Shown: positions 50,398 to 59,579, numbered from the stretch's first letter. The stretch: DNA of 64,000 nucleotides from Bacteroides fluxus YIT 12057 (GCF_000195635.1 NZ_GL882694.1:17816-81815); one strand, 5' to 3'. The notes: generated by a model from the letters alone, not told the origin. Numbers and translations are program-made.

Positions 50398-51063
50398 TTA
50401 TTCAAAGTATTGTATGGTTCCACCGGCGGAGGAGGCATACTTTATTAATAAGTCTTGAATCATCTCGGCAGCCTCCTTCAGACCTTCCTGCCCGTTGTAG
50501 CCGTTGACAATGGCAAGGATGTGGCGGGTTTCAAGTCCCATTTTGGTGCGCTCGTTATCACTGGTCGGGGTGCCGATGCCGCCTGTGCGGTCACGATAGA
50601 CAGGTAGTCCTTCAATGTTCAGAACTCCGCGGCCTATACCCTCGAACGGTTCGTCGGCACGCCCTATGCCGAGCTCAAGAGCGGTGCCTTCTATTTTGTC
50701 TGCGTCGAAGCCTCCGATGGAATGGCCGGTACGCAGGGAAACGAGGTTGATTAAATCTACCAGCGTGTCTATCCGGTAGAGCTCCATTCCGCGTAGCAGT
50801 CGCCGTCTCAGTGCCTCGGCAGAGGGGCGGTAGCGGCTGGGGTCTTTTCCGCAACACCTGTAGGCTTCGCGGGTGGCGGCAATGACGGGTTGGTACTTGA
50901 TGCTGTCCGTTGTTTCACGAGTCCTTAATTCACGGGTGAATTCCGCGATTTCCTGCCACAACCCTTCGCAATATGCGGTATTTGTCACTTCGGCAAATAC
51001 GGCTGCACCTTTAAAAGTCGGACAGGCTTTCTTGATGTCTTCTGATACGGTAATGTTGTACAT
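50398..51063 (-). CDS. B3/4-domain protein (PheT-like substrate-binding domain)
   Basis: The 221-residue product consists of a B3/4 domain like that of the phenylalanyl-tRNA synthetase beta subunit, with SLRTGHSIGGFDADKIEG and DRTGGIGTPTSDNERT. It has no synthetase core. Stand-alone B3/4 proteins may check or edit amino-acyl groups, but this is not established for this type. It is cytoplasmic, two bases after the pgeF gene. Confidence 0.85.
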   Translation of the reverse strand: MYNITVSEDIKKACPTFKGAAVFAEVTNTAYCEGLWQEIAEFTRELRTRETTDSIKYQPVIAATREAYRCCGKDPSRYRPSAEALRRRLLRGMELYRIDTLVDLINLVSLRTGHSIGGFDADKIEGTALELGIGRADEPFEGIGRGVLNIEGLPVYRDRTGGIGTPTSDNERTKMGLETRHILAIVNGYNGQEGLKEAAEMIQDLLIKYASSAGGTIQYFE

Positions 51064-51065
51064 GG

Positions 51066-51887
51066 CTAATGGGCATTTGCGTTTAACATGATTCCCGACA
51101 ATATCCTTCCTGACCGGATGCCTGACCGGCGGGCGGAGAAAAAATCTTCATGTCGGGTAAAGGTACATATATGGGCCGTCTCCACTTGTGCGGAAGGGAC
51201 GCCGAAATCAAGCAGCTGCAACCGGTTCGCTGCCCATAGGTCGATATGGTATTTATGTGTCTCGGGCTTCCACTCGGAAATGTAATCCATCCGGAAACCG
51301 TTTTCGCGGAATGCTTCATAGACTTCGTCGCCTACCTCGAAGGCGGAAAGGGAGATGCCGGGACCGATGCAGGCTATCACTTCCTTGCCGTCTGTGCCAT
51401 AGCGGGCACGCATTTGGTCGAGTGTATGGCCAAGGATATAGTTCACGGTACCTCGCCAGCCGGCATGGACGGCGGCTATTACAGAATTTTGCCGGTCATA
51501 GAGCAGGATGGGGATACAGTCTGCTGTGGAAATGCAAATGCAGCAGCCTTGTTCGCGGGTTATCAGCGCATCAACGCCCTGCAGCATTGCATGCCGCACT
51601 TCTGCTGTTGCTTCCAGATAGGTCCCGTCGATGACGAGTGACTTCGTGCCATGTGTCTGGAAGGGAATAATCAGCTCCTCCGGACGTTGGGGCAGGGAGC
51701 TGCAAAGCAGTTCCCGGTTGCGCCGGACGCATTCCGCGTCATCCCCGGTATAAGGTGTGCAGTTAAAGGAAGCATAGTTTCCCTGGCTGCATCCTCCGTG
51801 GCGGGTGGTTACAAAACAAGAAATGTCGGGATATGAGGCGAGTATCTCATATCCCAACATTCTTCTATCTTCGGTGAGGGAAATCAT
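51066..51887 (-). CDS. pgeF: YfiH/PgeF-family (DUF152) protein
   Basis: The product has 273 residues from ATG 51887, chosen because this start overlaps the obgE stop as ATGA. The upstream ATG at 51905 lies inside obgE. Motifs include the copper/zinc-type histidine and cysteine sites: TADCIPILLYD, VHAGWRGTV and GPGISLSAFEVG. Relatives have been shown to act as purine nucleoside phosphorylase/adenosine deaminase, laccase-like oxidase or a peptidoglycan-precursor editing factor. The main role here is unproven. Confidence 0.9.
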   Translation of the reverse strand: MISLTEDRRMLGYEILASYPDISCFVTTRHGGCSQGNYASFNCTPYTGDDAECVRRNRELLCSSLPQRPEELIIPFQTHGTKSLVIDGTYLEATAEVRHAMLQGVDALITREQGCCICISTADCIPILLYDRQNSVIAAVHAGWRGTVNYILGHTLDQMRARYGTDGKEVIACIGPGISLSAFEVGDEVYEAFRENGFRMDYISEWKPETHKYHIDLWAANRLQLLDFGVPSAQVETAHICTFTRHEDFFSARRSGIRSGRILSGIMLNANAH

Positions 51888-53068
51888 TTTTTGTCTTCCT
51901 CCCAATCTTCTTCTTCGTATTCAAAGTCCTCAAGGTCTTCTATGTCCTCGTCATCATTGACATATTCGTAACTGAGGTCTTCATCTTCACCTTCTTCTTT
52001 CAGTTCTTCCTGCAAGTGGCTCATATCCTTGGCACGGTGGGCGATGTTTGCCACTTTACCTTCTATCTTGTTGCTTTCCTTGTTCAGTTCTTCCCACAGG
52101 ATATCTTTCAGTACGGAAATGCCCATACCGGAGATGGCGGAAATGAATACATGAGGAATTCCCTCGGGCAACGTCGGCTCGATTTCGTCCATCAGTTCTT
52201 GGTCGAGCATGTCGCATTTGGTTACGGCAAGTACCCTTTGCTTGTCAAGCATCTCAGGGTTGAAGGTACGAAGCTCGTTCAGCAATATTTCATATTCTTT
52301 GCGAATATCGTCACTGTCGGCGGGAACCATAAACAACAATAACGAGTTCCGTTCGATATGGCGCAGGAAACGTAATCCCAGGCCTTTGCCGGCGCTGGCT
52401 CCTTCGATGATACCGGGAATGTCCGCCATGACGAATGACTTGCCGTCACGGTAGGACACGATGCCCAGGTTGGGCTCCAGCGTAGTGAAAGGATAATTGG
52501 CAATCTTGGGTTTGGCGGAAGATACGGCTGAAAGCAGGGTCGATTTTCCGGCATTTGGAAAACCTACCAGGCCGACATCAGCCAATAATTTCAACTCCAT
52601 GATTACTGTCATTTCCTGCATCGGTTCACCCGGTTGGGCAAAACGAGGGGCTTGGCGGGTAGCCGTCTTGAAGTGCCAGTTACCCAGGCCGCCGCGTCCG
52701 CCTTTCAGCAAGATGACTTCTTGTCCATGTTCGGTAACATCACAGATATATTCACCGGTTTCGGCATTATAGACTACGGTACCGCAAGGCACTTCAACCA
52801 CTTTGTCCTCTCCGTCCTTGCCGAAACTGCGGTTCTTGGAACCGGACTCTCCGTGTCCTGCCATGATGTGGCGGTCGTACCTCAAGTGCAGCAGTGTCCA
52901 ATAGTTACGGTTGCCACGCAGGATTACATGGCCTCCTCGTCCTCCGTCACCTCCGTCGGGGCCTCCGTTGGGTATGTACTTTTCACGCCGCATATGCGTA
53001 GAACCTCGTCCGCCCTTACCTGAGCGGCAATATATTTTTACGTAGTCAACAAAATTCGATTCAGCCAT
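51884..53068 (-). CDS. obgE: Obg-type ribosome-associated GTPase
   Basis: The 394-residue product has the glycine-rich Obg fold (about 1-158), a G domain with GFPNAGKSTLL, DIPGI and TKCD motifs, and a C-terminal tail of about 40 very acidic residues. ObgE helps assemble the 50S subunit and links growth to GTP and ppGpp levels. It lies 27 bases after adk. Confidence 0.96.
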   Translation of the reverse strand: MAESNFVDYVKIYCRSGKGGRGSTHMRREKYIPNGGPDGGDGGRGGHVILRGNRNYWTLLHLRYDRHIMAGHGESGSKNRSFGKDGEDKVVEVPCGTVVYNAETGEYICDVTEHGQEVILLKGGRGGLGNWHFKTATRQAPRFAQPGEPMQEMTVIMELKLLADVGLVGFPNAGKSTLLSAVSSAKPKIANYPFTTLEPNLGIVSYRDGKSFVMADIPGIIEGASAGKGLGLRFLRHIERNSLLLFMVPADSDDIRKEYEILLNELRTFNPEMLDKQRVLAVTKCDMLDQELMDEIEPTLPEGIPHVFISAISGMGISVLKDILWEELNKESNKIEGKVANIAHRAKDMSHLQEELKEEGEDEDLSYEYVNDDEDIEDLEDFEYEEEDWEEDKK

Positions 53069-53095
53069 ACTACTTGCTACTTTTACTAATAATTA

Positions 53096-53668
53096 TTATT
53101 TCACTGCGTCAATTGCTTTGCAGATGTCCGCAAAGATTTCTTCCAGCACACCGAAACCTTTGATATGTTGGTATTTGCCGTCCTGCTTGTACCAGTCAAT
53201 CAACGGAGCCGTCTGCGAGTGGTAAACGACAAGGCGCTTTTTGATCGTTTCTTCGTTGTCGTCTGCACGGCCGGATTCTTGTCCGCGTTTGATGAGGCGT
53301 TTCATCAGTTCTTCTTCGGGTACGTCGAGGTCAAGCATTATGCTGACTTCCTGTCCGCGTTCAGCCAGCATCTTCTTCAAAGCTTCGGCTTGGGCGATAG
53401 TTCTGGGGAAACCGTCGAAGATGACGCCCTTGCTGTCTTGGAAGCTGTCGAATACGCTTGCCAGGATATCAATCATCAATTCATCGGGAATCAATTGTCC
53501 CTGGTCGATATAACCTTTGGCGGTCTTGCCCAGTTCGGTACCATTCTTCATTTCAGCGCGGAGCACGTCTCCGGTGGAAATGTGGTTGATTCCATACTTT
53601 TCTACAATCTTCTCACTTTGTGTCCCTTTGCCTGAGCCGGGAGCACCGAAAATTACAATATTCAACAT
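53096..53668 (-). CDS. adk: Adenylate kinase
   Basis: The 190-residue product has the P-loop GAPGSGKGTQ (7-16), the NMP-binding HISTGDVLR, FDGFPRT and the lid segment with RGQESGRADDNEETIKKR. The lid is short, without zinc cysteines. It interconverts AMP plus ATP and two ADP. It starts 34 bases after hpt, so purine salvage and nucleotide balance genes travel together. Confidence 0.96.
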   Translation of the reverse strand: MLNIVIFGAPGSGKGTQSEKIVEKYGINHISTGDVLRAEMKNGTELGKTAKGYIDQGQLIPDELMIDILASVFDSFQDSKGVIFDGFPRTIAQAEALKKMLAERGQEVSIMLDLDVPEEELMKRLIKRGQESGRADDNEETIKKRLVVYHSQTAPLIDWYKQDGKYQHIKGFGVLEEIFADICKAIDAVK

Positions 53669-53702
53669 TTGTTTTACCTATTTATTTGTGATTAACTGAT
53701 TA

Positions 53703-54239
53703 TTATTCCACTACTGTATAGATATCGGGATAGTTGCGTCCGAACCCGTCATAATCCAGCCCGTAACCAACGATAAAGTCGTTGGGAATGTTCATGGCGG
53801 CATATTCGATGTTCAGGTCGACTTTCAATTTCTCGGGTTTCACCAGTAAAGAGGCGATGTGAATTTCTTTGGGACCGCGTGTACCCAGGGTTTCCAGCAA
53901 ACGTTGCATGGTAAGCCCTGTATCTACAATGTCTTCCACGATGACTACGGTGCGGTCCGTCAGATCCTCGTTGATACCGATTACTTCTTTGATGACCCCG
54001 GTAGAGGATACCCCTTGGTAAGATGCCAGTTTGACAAATGAAATTTCACAAGGGATCGTGATGCGTTTCAGCAGATCGGCGGTAAACATGAACGAGCCGT
54101 TCAGAACGCTGAGGAATAACGGGTTCTTTCCTGCCAGGTCACGATTGATTTCGTTCGCTACACGGGTTACTTCTTTCAGAATGTCCTGCTCCTTGATGGA
54201 GACTGTGAACTTTTTGTCTTTAATCTGTATGGTATCCAT
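53703..54239 (-). CDS. hpt: Hypoxanthine phosphoribosyltransferase
   Basis: The product has 178 residues from ATG 54239. The open frame runs 61 codons further upstream, but that stretch contains the promoter and the 23-bp repeats, so it is not coding. The PRPP loop VVIVEDIVDTGLTMQ is clear, and SLLVKPEKLKVD and FIVGYGLDYDGFGRN fit bacterial Hpt. It salvages hypoxanthine and guanine. It is the first gene of the long leftward run. Confidence 0.95.
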   Translation of the reverse strand: MDTIQIKDKKFTVSIKEQDILKEVTRVANEINRDLAGKNPLFLSVLNGSFMFTADLLKRITIPCEISFVKLASYQGVSSTGVIKEVIGINEDLTDRTVVIVEDIVDTGLTMQRLLETLGTRGPKEIHIASLLVKPEKLKVDLNIEYAAMNIPNDFIVGYGLDYDGFGRNYPDIYTVVE

Positions 54240-54266
54240 AGATGGGGTGTTTTTAGAAAGTTGGCG

Positions 54267-54274
54267 CAAAAATA
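54267..54274 (-). promoter_or_regulatory. -7 box of the hpt promoter
   Basis: The minus strand reads TATTTTTG, a perfect TAnnTTTG, 27 bases before the hpt ATG at 54239. It lies inside the upstream open frame and so decides the start. No -33 TTTG at 19 bases. Confidence 0.6.
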
Positions 54275-54365
54275 CGATTTTTATTCCACTCCATGCATCA
54301 TCTTCTGTAATTTCTTGTGTATTTCTAATATATGCGCTACCTTTGCTTTGTAAACGAAGCTTTCC

Positions 54366-54457
54366 GACATGCACATGTAGGTAATGCTGACATGTGCATG
54401 TAAGTAATGCTGATATGTACATGTAGGTACTCCCGACATGTACATGTAGTCACCTGC
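54366..54457. repeat. Four 23-base direct repeats upstream of the HU-like gene
   Basis: Units begin at 54366, 54389, 54412 and 54435. Each contains the palindrome ACATGYRCATGT or a close form (GATATGTACATGT in the third). The spacing of 23 bases is about two helical turns, so bound proteins would line up on one face of the DNA. The array lies between divergent hpt and the HU-like gene, 72 bases before the latter's ATG. Confidence 0.85.
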
Positions 54458-54528
54458 TTTCCTTAAAGGAAGACAGGCTGTTTCCGAATGAAACGCTTGC
54501 TGTTGTACATTTAATACATTATTCAAGT

Positions 54529-55011
54529 ATGGCAATCCCTTACATCGTCTGCCGCAAGGTGGACGCAACGAAAAAAGATAAACCGCAATTGTGGTATGCC
54601 GTCGGCAAGAAATTGCAGAAGAAAGGCGGCAAGACCGAGCGGGACGTGGCGCACCAGGTGGCGCAACGGACCGGTTTTCACCGGGGAGTGGTAGAGGCTG
54701 TGCTCGCTGCAACGGGTGAAATCATCGAAGAGGCACTGAGCGAGGGGCATTCTGTGACGCTGCGTGGCATCGGGTCGTTTCAGACGGCAGTCACGAGCAA
54801 AGGATTTGAATATCCGGAAGACGTGCTGCCGCATTCCGTGAGGCTCTCGCGCGTATATTTCAAGGCAGACCGCATGTTGACGCTGGCGGTGAAGCGCGCG
54901 GGGTGTCACCGCATTCCGTTCAAGTATTATTTCCCGGAGGAGTTGCTGACGAAGAAGATGAAACAGGCCGACAAGGAAGCGGAACAAGAAGAGAATTTGT
55001 TGAATGAATAA
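54529..55011 (+). CDS. HU/IHF-like DNA-binding protein
   Basis: The 160-residue product starts AIPYIVCRKVDATKKDKPQLWY. A bacterial HU-like fold (VAQRTGFHRGVVEAVLAATGEII, then GHSVTLRGIGSFQTAV) is followed by an acidic, helical tail of about 40 residues. This longer HU-like group is frequent in Bacteroidales and likely bends or packages DNA. The four-unit repeat upstream may be its own control site. It is 21 bases before the nnr gene. Confidence 0.88.
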   Translation: MAIPYIVCRKVDATKKDKPQLWYAVGKKLQKKGGKTERDVAHQVAQRTGFHRGVVEAVLAATGEIIEEALSEGHSVTLRGIGSFQTAVTSKGFEYPEDVLPHSVRLSRVYFKADRMLTLAVKRAGCHRIPFKYYFPEELLTKKMKQADKEAEQEENLLNE

Positions 55012-55032
55012 TATAAGTTTGAGGATTTAGAC

Positions 55033-56547
55033 ATGAAGATATTTCCTGCTGCAAGCATCAAGCAATTGGATGCGCATACCATAGAGAATGAACCTGTGGC
55101 GTCCATCGATTTGATGGAACGTGCCTCGCATGCATTGTCCGGAGCCCTCTCGGAGCGTTGGGATTCCGATACACCGTTTACGGTTTTTGCCGGACCGGGC
55201 AATAATGGAGGGGATGCGTTGGCTGTTTCACGCCTCCTGGCGGAGAAAGGGTATAAACTTGAGGTGTATCTTTTCAACACCAAAGGTTCTCTTTCGCCGG
55301 ATTGCGCCACAAACAAAGAAAGGCTGGCAAATGTGGCGGGCGTGGATTTTCATGAGGTCACCACGCAGTTTGTACCGCCTGTCCTTACCGCGGAGCATGT
55401 CGTGGTTGACGGCTTGTTCGGCAGTGGGCTGAACAAGGCTCTGGCAGGTGGTTTTGCCGCAGTGGTGAAATACATCAATGCTTCACCGGCTACTGTGGTG
55501 TCCATCGACATCCCTTCCGGCTTGATGGGAGAGGATAATACCTATAATGTGCAATCCAACATTGTCCGTGCCGACTTGACGTTGAGCCTGCAACTGCCGA
55601 AACTGGCGTTCCTCTTTGCCGAAAACGAACCTTTTGTCGGCGAATGGCGGCTTCTGGATATTGGACTCAGCGAGGAAGCGATGGAAGAAATGGAAACAGA
55701 TTTCTATCTGTCAGAGCATGAAGATATGCCCGGTCTGTTGAAGCCCCGCACTAAATTTGCACATAAAGGCAACTTTGGCCGTGCATTGCTGATAGCCGGT
55801 TCGCAAGGCATGGCGGGAGCCTCGGTACTGGCGGCGCGGGCTTGCCTGCGCTCCGGGGTAGGGCTGCTGACTGTTCATGTGCCGTTCTGCAACAATTTTA
55901 TAGTACAGACTTCCGTGCCTGAGGCTATGACTGAATTGGATATAAGCGATACGTGTTTCGCTTCTCCGGCCGATGCGGATGATTGTCAGGCGGTGGGCAT
56001 CGGGCCGGGGCTGGGCAGGGCGGCGGAAACGGAGACCGCTTTGTTGGAACAGATAGAGTCCTGTCATGTGCCGATGGTGGTCGATGCCGATGCGTTGAAC
56101 CTTTTGGGTGAGAAACGCAGCTATATAGGACGTTTGCCCAAAGGCAGCGTTCTTACGCCGCATCCCAAGGAATTGGAACGTCTGGTAGGCAAATGCCAGA
56201 ATTCATACGAACGGTTGATGAAAGCCCGTGAATTGGCAAAGACTTCCGGTGTACATATTTTGTTGAAAGGAGCTTATTCGGTTATCATTGCACCCTCGGG
56301 CAAGTGCTGGTTTAATATAACCGGGAATCCGGGCATGGCAACCGGTGGCAGCGGTGACGTGCTGACGGGGGTTGTACTTGCTTTGCTGGCGCAGGGGTAT
56401 GAGGCAGAAACAGCTGCCCGACTGGGTGCGTATGTACACGGGTTGGCAGGAGACATTGCAGGCAAGAAGCAAGGCATGGCGGGGATGACGGCAGGGGACG
56501 TCGTGAATTGCCTGCCGCTGGCGTGGAGGATGCTGGAGGAAAAATGA
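55033..56547 (+). CDS. nnr: Bifunctional NAD(P)H-hydrate epimerase/dehydratase
   Basis: The 504-residue product is a fusion. The N-terminal YjeF_N epimerase domain (about 1-215) has AGPGNNGGDALAVSRLL. The C-terminal ADP-dependent dehydratase (about 230-500) has GKGNFGRALLIAGS-like and GNPGMATGGSGDVLTGV motifs. Together they repair damaged hydrated NADH and NADPH. It is followed convergently by the DUF5715 gene 7 bases away. Confidence 0.95.
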   Translation: MKIFPAASIKQLDAHTIENEPVASIDLMERASHALSGALSERWDSDTPFTVFAGPGNNGGDALAVSRLLAEKGYKLEVYLFNTKGSLSPDCATNKERLANVAGVDFHEVTTQFVPPVLTAEHVVVDGLFGSGLNKALAGGFAAVVKYINASPATVVSIDIPSGLMGEDNTYNVQSNIVRADLTLSLQLPKLAFLFAENEPFVGEWRLLDIGLSEEAMEEMETDFYLSEHEDMPGLLKPRTKFAHKGNFGRALLIAGSQGMAGASVLAARACLRSGVGLLTVHVPFCNNFIVQTSVPEAMTELDISDTCFASPADADDCQAVGIGPGLGRAAETETALLEQIESCHVPMVVDADALNLLGEKRSYIGRLPKGSVLTPHPKELERLVGKCQNSYERLMKARELAKTSGVHILLKGAYSVIIAPSGKCWFNITGNPGMATGGSGDVLTGVVLALLAQGYEAETAARLGAYVHGLAGDIAGKKQGMAGMTAGDVVNCLPLAWRMLEEK

Positions 56548-56554
56548 GAATTTC

Positions 56555-57238
56555 TCATTTCCCTCTTGTCGTGATGTGAAAACATCCCTGCTTCAGCTCA
56601 TACTTTATATAGCACCTGTCTGCCTGTTTCAAATCTCTCAATACCTCGGACAATACCAGTTTCAGTGTGTCCGCACTGACATCCTGGAGAGGGCGTCCGT
56701 CTTCGTCTTCTATTTTTTGGAAACGCTTCCAGCTGACATCGAACGTTGTGCCATAGAAATGGGCGGAATTCAGGGAGGCGTTGCCGTTGCGGCGGCGCAG
56801 GCGTTTTACGTCATCTTTGGTGCGGAGTACGGAGGTTACAATAACTTTATTGGGGTTCAGTCCTTTAGACTCCAACGAGTCCAGGAAGTTAGAGCCGATA
56901 CTGTCCAACAGGTTTGCAGCTCCGGGAATCAGGTAAGGTATGGAATGAGTCAAGGAATCTACTGCATATCGTTCATTCGTTGTAATATGTCTCAGCTTTT
57001 CTTTCATCTCCTCTGCCTCTTCACGGGAGGCAAGCGGGCGGATGCCTATGGCTTGGGCTGTTTTCAGATGCTTCTCGTTCAAGTCTCCGAAAGAACGTTT
57101 GTAGCTGATTACTCCTTTGATGTTGCGGGGTTCGTTCAGTTTCAGTGACATGTCTTTCTTTTTGCAGCCGCTGAGGCCGGTTGACAATGTGATTCCTGCT
57201 ATCAGAAGGACGGGGATTAAATGGTATTTATGGCGCAT
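56555..57238 (-). CDS. DUF5715 lipoprotein with peptidase M15-like zinc motif
   Basis: The 227-residue product has a lipoprotein signal (LSGC, Cys25). S158-A-H160, D167 and H221 (in CFHITTR) are arranged as in M15-type DD-peptidases (SxHxxGxAxD and a late HxH), though the usual late motif is reduced to one histidine. It may bind or trim peptidoglycan peptides in the periplasm. A good -7 box lies 43 bases upstream. Confidence 0.8.
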   Translation of the reverse strand: MRHKYHLIPVLLIAGITLSTGLSGCKKKDMSLKLNEPRNIKGVISYKRSFGDLNEKHLKTAQAIGIRPLASREEAEEMKEKLRHITTNERYAVDSLTHSIPYLIPGAANLLDSIGSNFLDSLESKGLNPNKVIVTSVLRTKDDVKRLRRRNGNASLNSAHFYGTTFDVSWKRFQKIEDEDGRPLQDVSADTLKLVLSEVLRDLKQADRCYIKYELKQGCFHITTRGK

Positions 57239-57280
57239 CTTTATGGTCTTTTTAATCGGTAATCTTCAATGAAATTTTTG

Positions 57281-57288
57281 CAAAGATA
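57281..57288 (-). promoter_or_regulatory. -7 box of the DUF5715 gene
   Basis: The minus strand reads TATCTTTG, a perfect TAnnTTTG, 43 bases before the ATG at 57238. Confidence 0.55.
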
Positions 57289-57365
57289 ATCCAAACCCAT
57301 GAAACACTATGGATAGAAACCCGCTTTTTTCATGCCTTTTTGCGTCTTCTGCCCTCAGTTTGTAT

Positions 57366-57373
57366 TATCTTTG
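57366..57373 (+). promoter_or_regulatory. -7 box of truA
   Basis: TATCTTTG matches TAnnTTTG, with TTTG at 57339-57342 (23 bases away, slightly long). Its position inside the upstream open frame shows that translation starts at the GTG at 57393 and not at the ATG at 57309. Confidence 0.65.
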
Positions 57374-57392
57374 CCGCACAAAAAAGAAAAAC

Positions 57393-58175
57393 GTGCAACG
57401 ATATTTTATTTATTTGGCTTATGACGGTACTGCCTATCATGGCTGGCAGATTCAGCCCAACGGGGCAAGTGTACAGGAGTGTCTGATGAAAGCGCTCTCC
57501 ACTTTGCTGCGCCGGGAGGTGGAAGTGGTGGGAGCGGGACGTACGGATGCCGGGGTACATGCCTCGCTGATGGTAGCTCATTTTGATAGTGAAACGCCTT
57601 TGGATGTCACTTTCATGGCAGACAAGTTGAACAGGCTGCTTCCTCCCGATATTTCTGTCTATAGTTTGCGGGCGGTAAAACCGGAGGCCCATGCCCGTTT
57701 TGATGCGACGGCACGTATGTATAAATATTACGTCACTACCGCCAAAGTTCCCTTCAACCGCCGGTACCGTTGCCGTCTTTTTCAGACACCCGATTTTGAA
57801 CGGATGAATGAAGCCGCAAAGACTCTGTTTGACTATACGGATTTTACGAGTTTCAGCAAATTGCATACGGATGTCAAGACCAATAATTGCCGGATTATGC
57901 ATGCCGCCTGGACGCAATTGGATGAAGTAACCTGGGTTTTCACTGTTCAGGCAGACCGTTTCCTGCGAAACATGGTACGCGCCATTGTTGGAACCTTGCT
58001 TGAGGTGGGACGTGGAAAGCTTACGGTAGAAGGATTCCGGCGGGTCATCGAACAAAAGGACCGTTGCCGGGCGGGAACTTCTGTTCCCGGCAATGCGCTT
58101 TTCTTGGTAGATGTTGCCTATCCCGAAAACATATTTTTGGGTAAGGAAGACGCCCTTTCTGCTTTTGTTTTTTAA
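57393..58175 (+). CDS. truA: tRNA pseudouridine synthase A
   Basis: From GTG 57393 the product has 260 residues beginning with QRYFIYLAYDGTAYHGWQIQ, the usual TruA start. The 28 codons upstream contain the promoter and resemble no TruA. Catalytic D52 is in GAGRTDAGVHA, and a later RNMVRAIVGTLLEVG block is present. It converts uridines 38-40 of tRNA to pseudouridine. The DMT transporter gene follows 13 bases later. Confidence 0.95.
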   Translation: MQRYFIYLAYDGTAYHGWQIQPNGASVQECLMKALSTLLRREVEVVGAGRTDAGVHASLMVAHFDSETPLDVTFMADKLNRLLPPDISVYSLRAVKPEAHARFDATARMYKYYVTTAKVPFNRRYRCRLFQTPDFERMNEAAKTLFDYTDFTSFSKLHTDVKTNNCRIMHAAWTQLDEVTWVFTVQADRFLRNMVRAIVGTLLEVGRGKLTVEGFRRVIEQKDRCRAGTSVPGNALFLVDVAYPENIFLGKEDALSAFVF

Positions 58176-58188
58176 CTTTTAATTTTTA

Positions 58189-59097
58189 ATGAATCAGATG
58201 TGGTTATTACTTGCTTTCCTTTCGGCGGCTTTGCTGGGATTTTATGATGCCTTCAAGAAGCAGTCCCTCCGGGACAATGCCGTGCTTCCGGTACTTTTTC
58301 TGAATACGGTATTTTCCAGCCTTATCTTTCTTCCGTTCATTCTGGTATCGGTGTTTGTTCCTTCGGTTTTGGACGGAACGATGTTTCAGGTGCCTGTAGT
58401 GGGGTGGGAAGTGCATAAATTCATTATAGTCAAGTCGTTCATAGTACTGTCTTCCTGGATATTCGGCTATTTTGGAATGAAGCATTTGCCGTTGACTATT
58501 GTGGGGCCTATCAATGCAACCCGTCCCGTGATGGTGCTCGTGGGTGCTATGCTGGTATTCGGCGAACGTTTGAATTTATACCAATGGATTGGTGTCATGC
58601 TTGCCGTGCTTTCTTTCTTTATGTTGAGCCGTTCCGGCAAGAAGGAGGGCATTGACTTTAAACACAACAAATGGATTTTGTTTATTGTGCTTGCCGCCGT
58701 AACCGGTGCCGTCAGCGGATTGTATGATAAATATCTTATGAAGCAACTTAATCCGATGTTGGTCCAGTCTTGGTACAATGTTTATCAGGTATTCATTATG
58801 TGCCCTATCATTTTGTTGTTATGGTATCCTAAACGGAAGGAAAGTACACCGTTCCGCTGGGACTGGACAATCATCTGTATCTCTGTTTTCCTTTGTGCGG
58901 CAGATTTTGTGTACTTCTATGCTTTGAGCTATGAAGATTCCATGATTTCCATTGTTTCGATGGTGCGTCGCGGAAGCGTAGTCGTGTCTTTCCTTTTTGG
59001 CGCTCTGTTTTTCCGTGAAAAGAATTTAAAAAGTAAGGCTGTTGACCTTATTTTGGTGCTGATTGGAATGTTCTTTTTATATTTGGGGAGTAAATAA
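58189..59097 (+). CDS. EamA/DMT-family transporter
   Basis: The 302-residue product has ten hydrophobic segments and two EamA halves. GPINATRPVMVLVGAMLVFGE in the first and VRRGSVVVSFLFGALFFREK in the second are the typical repeated ends. These are inner-membrane exporters or importers of metabolites, and the substrate is unknown. It lies between truA and the methionine sulfoxide reductase gene with short spacing. Confidence 0.88.
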   Translation: MNQMWLLLAFLSAALLGFYDAFKKQSLRDNAVLPVLFLNTVFSSLIFLPFILVSVFVPSVLDGTMFQVPVVGWEVHKFIIVKSFIVLSSWIFGYFGMKHLPLTIVGPINATRPVMVLVGAMLVFGERLNLYQWIGVMLAVLSFFMLSRSGKKEGIDFKHNKWILFIVLAAVTGAVSGLYDKYLMKQLNPMLVQSWYNVYQVFIMCPIILLLWYPKRKESTPFRWDWTIICISVFLCAADFVYFYALSYEDSMISIVSMVRRGSVVVSFLFGALFFREKNLKSKAVDLILVLIGMFFLYLGSK

Positions 59098-59108
59098 ACA
59101 GAAAACAG

Positions 59109-59579
59109 ATGGCAGAAGATCTATATATAGATAATGGCAGCAAGAAAGACAAGTATTGCACTTTGGTTCCGCAGTTGGAAGGGCTGCTTTCGGGTGAGGA
59201 TGATATCATTGCTAACCTGGCCAATGTGGCGGCTGCACTGAAAGAAACTTTCCGTTTCTTCTGGGTAGGTTTCTATCTGGTAAAAGGGGAAGAACTGGTG
59301 TTGGGGCCTTTCCAGGGTCCTGTGGCTTGTACCCGGATCAGGAAAGGACGCGGTGTCTGTGGCAAGGCGTGGGAAACGGGGAGGACATTGGTGGTGCCCG
59401 ATGTGGAGGCGTTCCCCGGACATATAGCCTGCAGTTCTTTGTCCCGTTCTGAAATAGTGGTCCCGCTTCGTGGTGCTGACGGTACTGTGTGGGGAGTGCT
59501 GGATGTGGATAGTGAAGAATTGGACAGTTTTGATGATACGGACATGAGTTGTCTTGAGCGTATATGCGGTATGCTCTGA
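59109..59579 (+). CDS. Free methionine-(R)-sulfoxide reductase (GAF-type)
   Basis: The 156-residue product is a single GAF domain with the three cysteines of the fRMsr family: C74 (PVACTRI), C84 (GVCGKAW) and C108 (HIACSS), followed by VVPLRG and GVLDVDS. It reduces free methionine-(R)-sulfoxide, using thioredoxin as electron source. It is cytoplasmic and starts 11 bases after the transporter gene. Confidence 0.93.
   Translation: MAEDLYIDNGSKKDKYCTLVPQLEGLLSGEDDIIANLANVAAALKETFRFFWVGFYLVKGEELVLGPFQGPVACTRIRKGRGVCGKAWETGRTLVVPDVEAFPGHIACSSLSRSEIVVPLRGADGTVWGVLDVDSEELDSFDDTDMSCLERICGML

Noticed and set aside
54240..54422. N-terminal extension of hpt from ATG 54422
   Set aside because: It covers the -7 box and two and a half of the 23-base repeats, and Hpt proteins begin near MDTIQIKDKKF.
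54366..54457. CRISPR array
   Set aside because: Only four 23-base units lie head to tail without spacers, and no cas gene is present.
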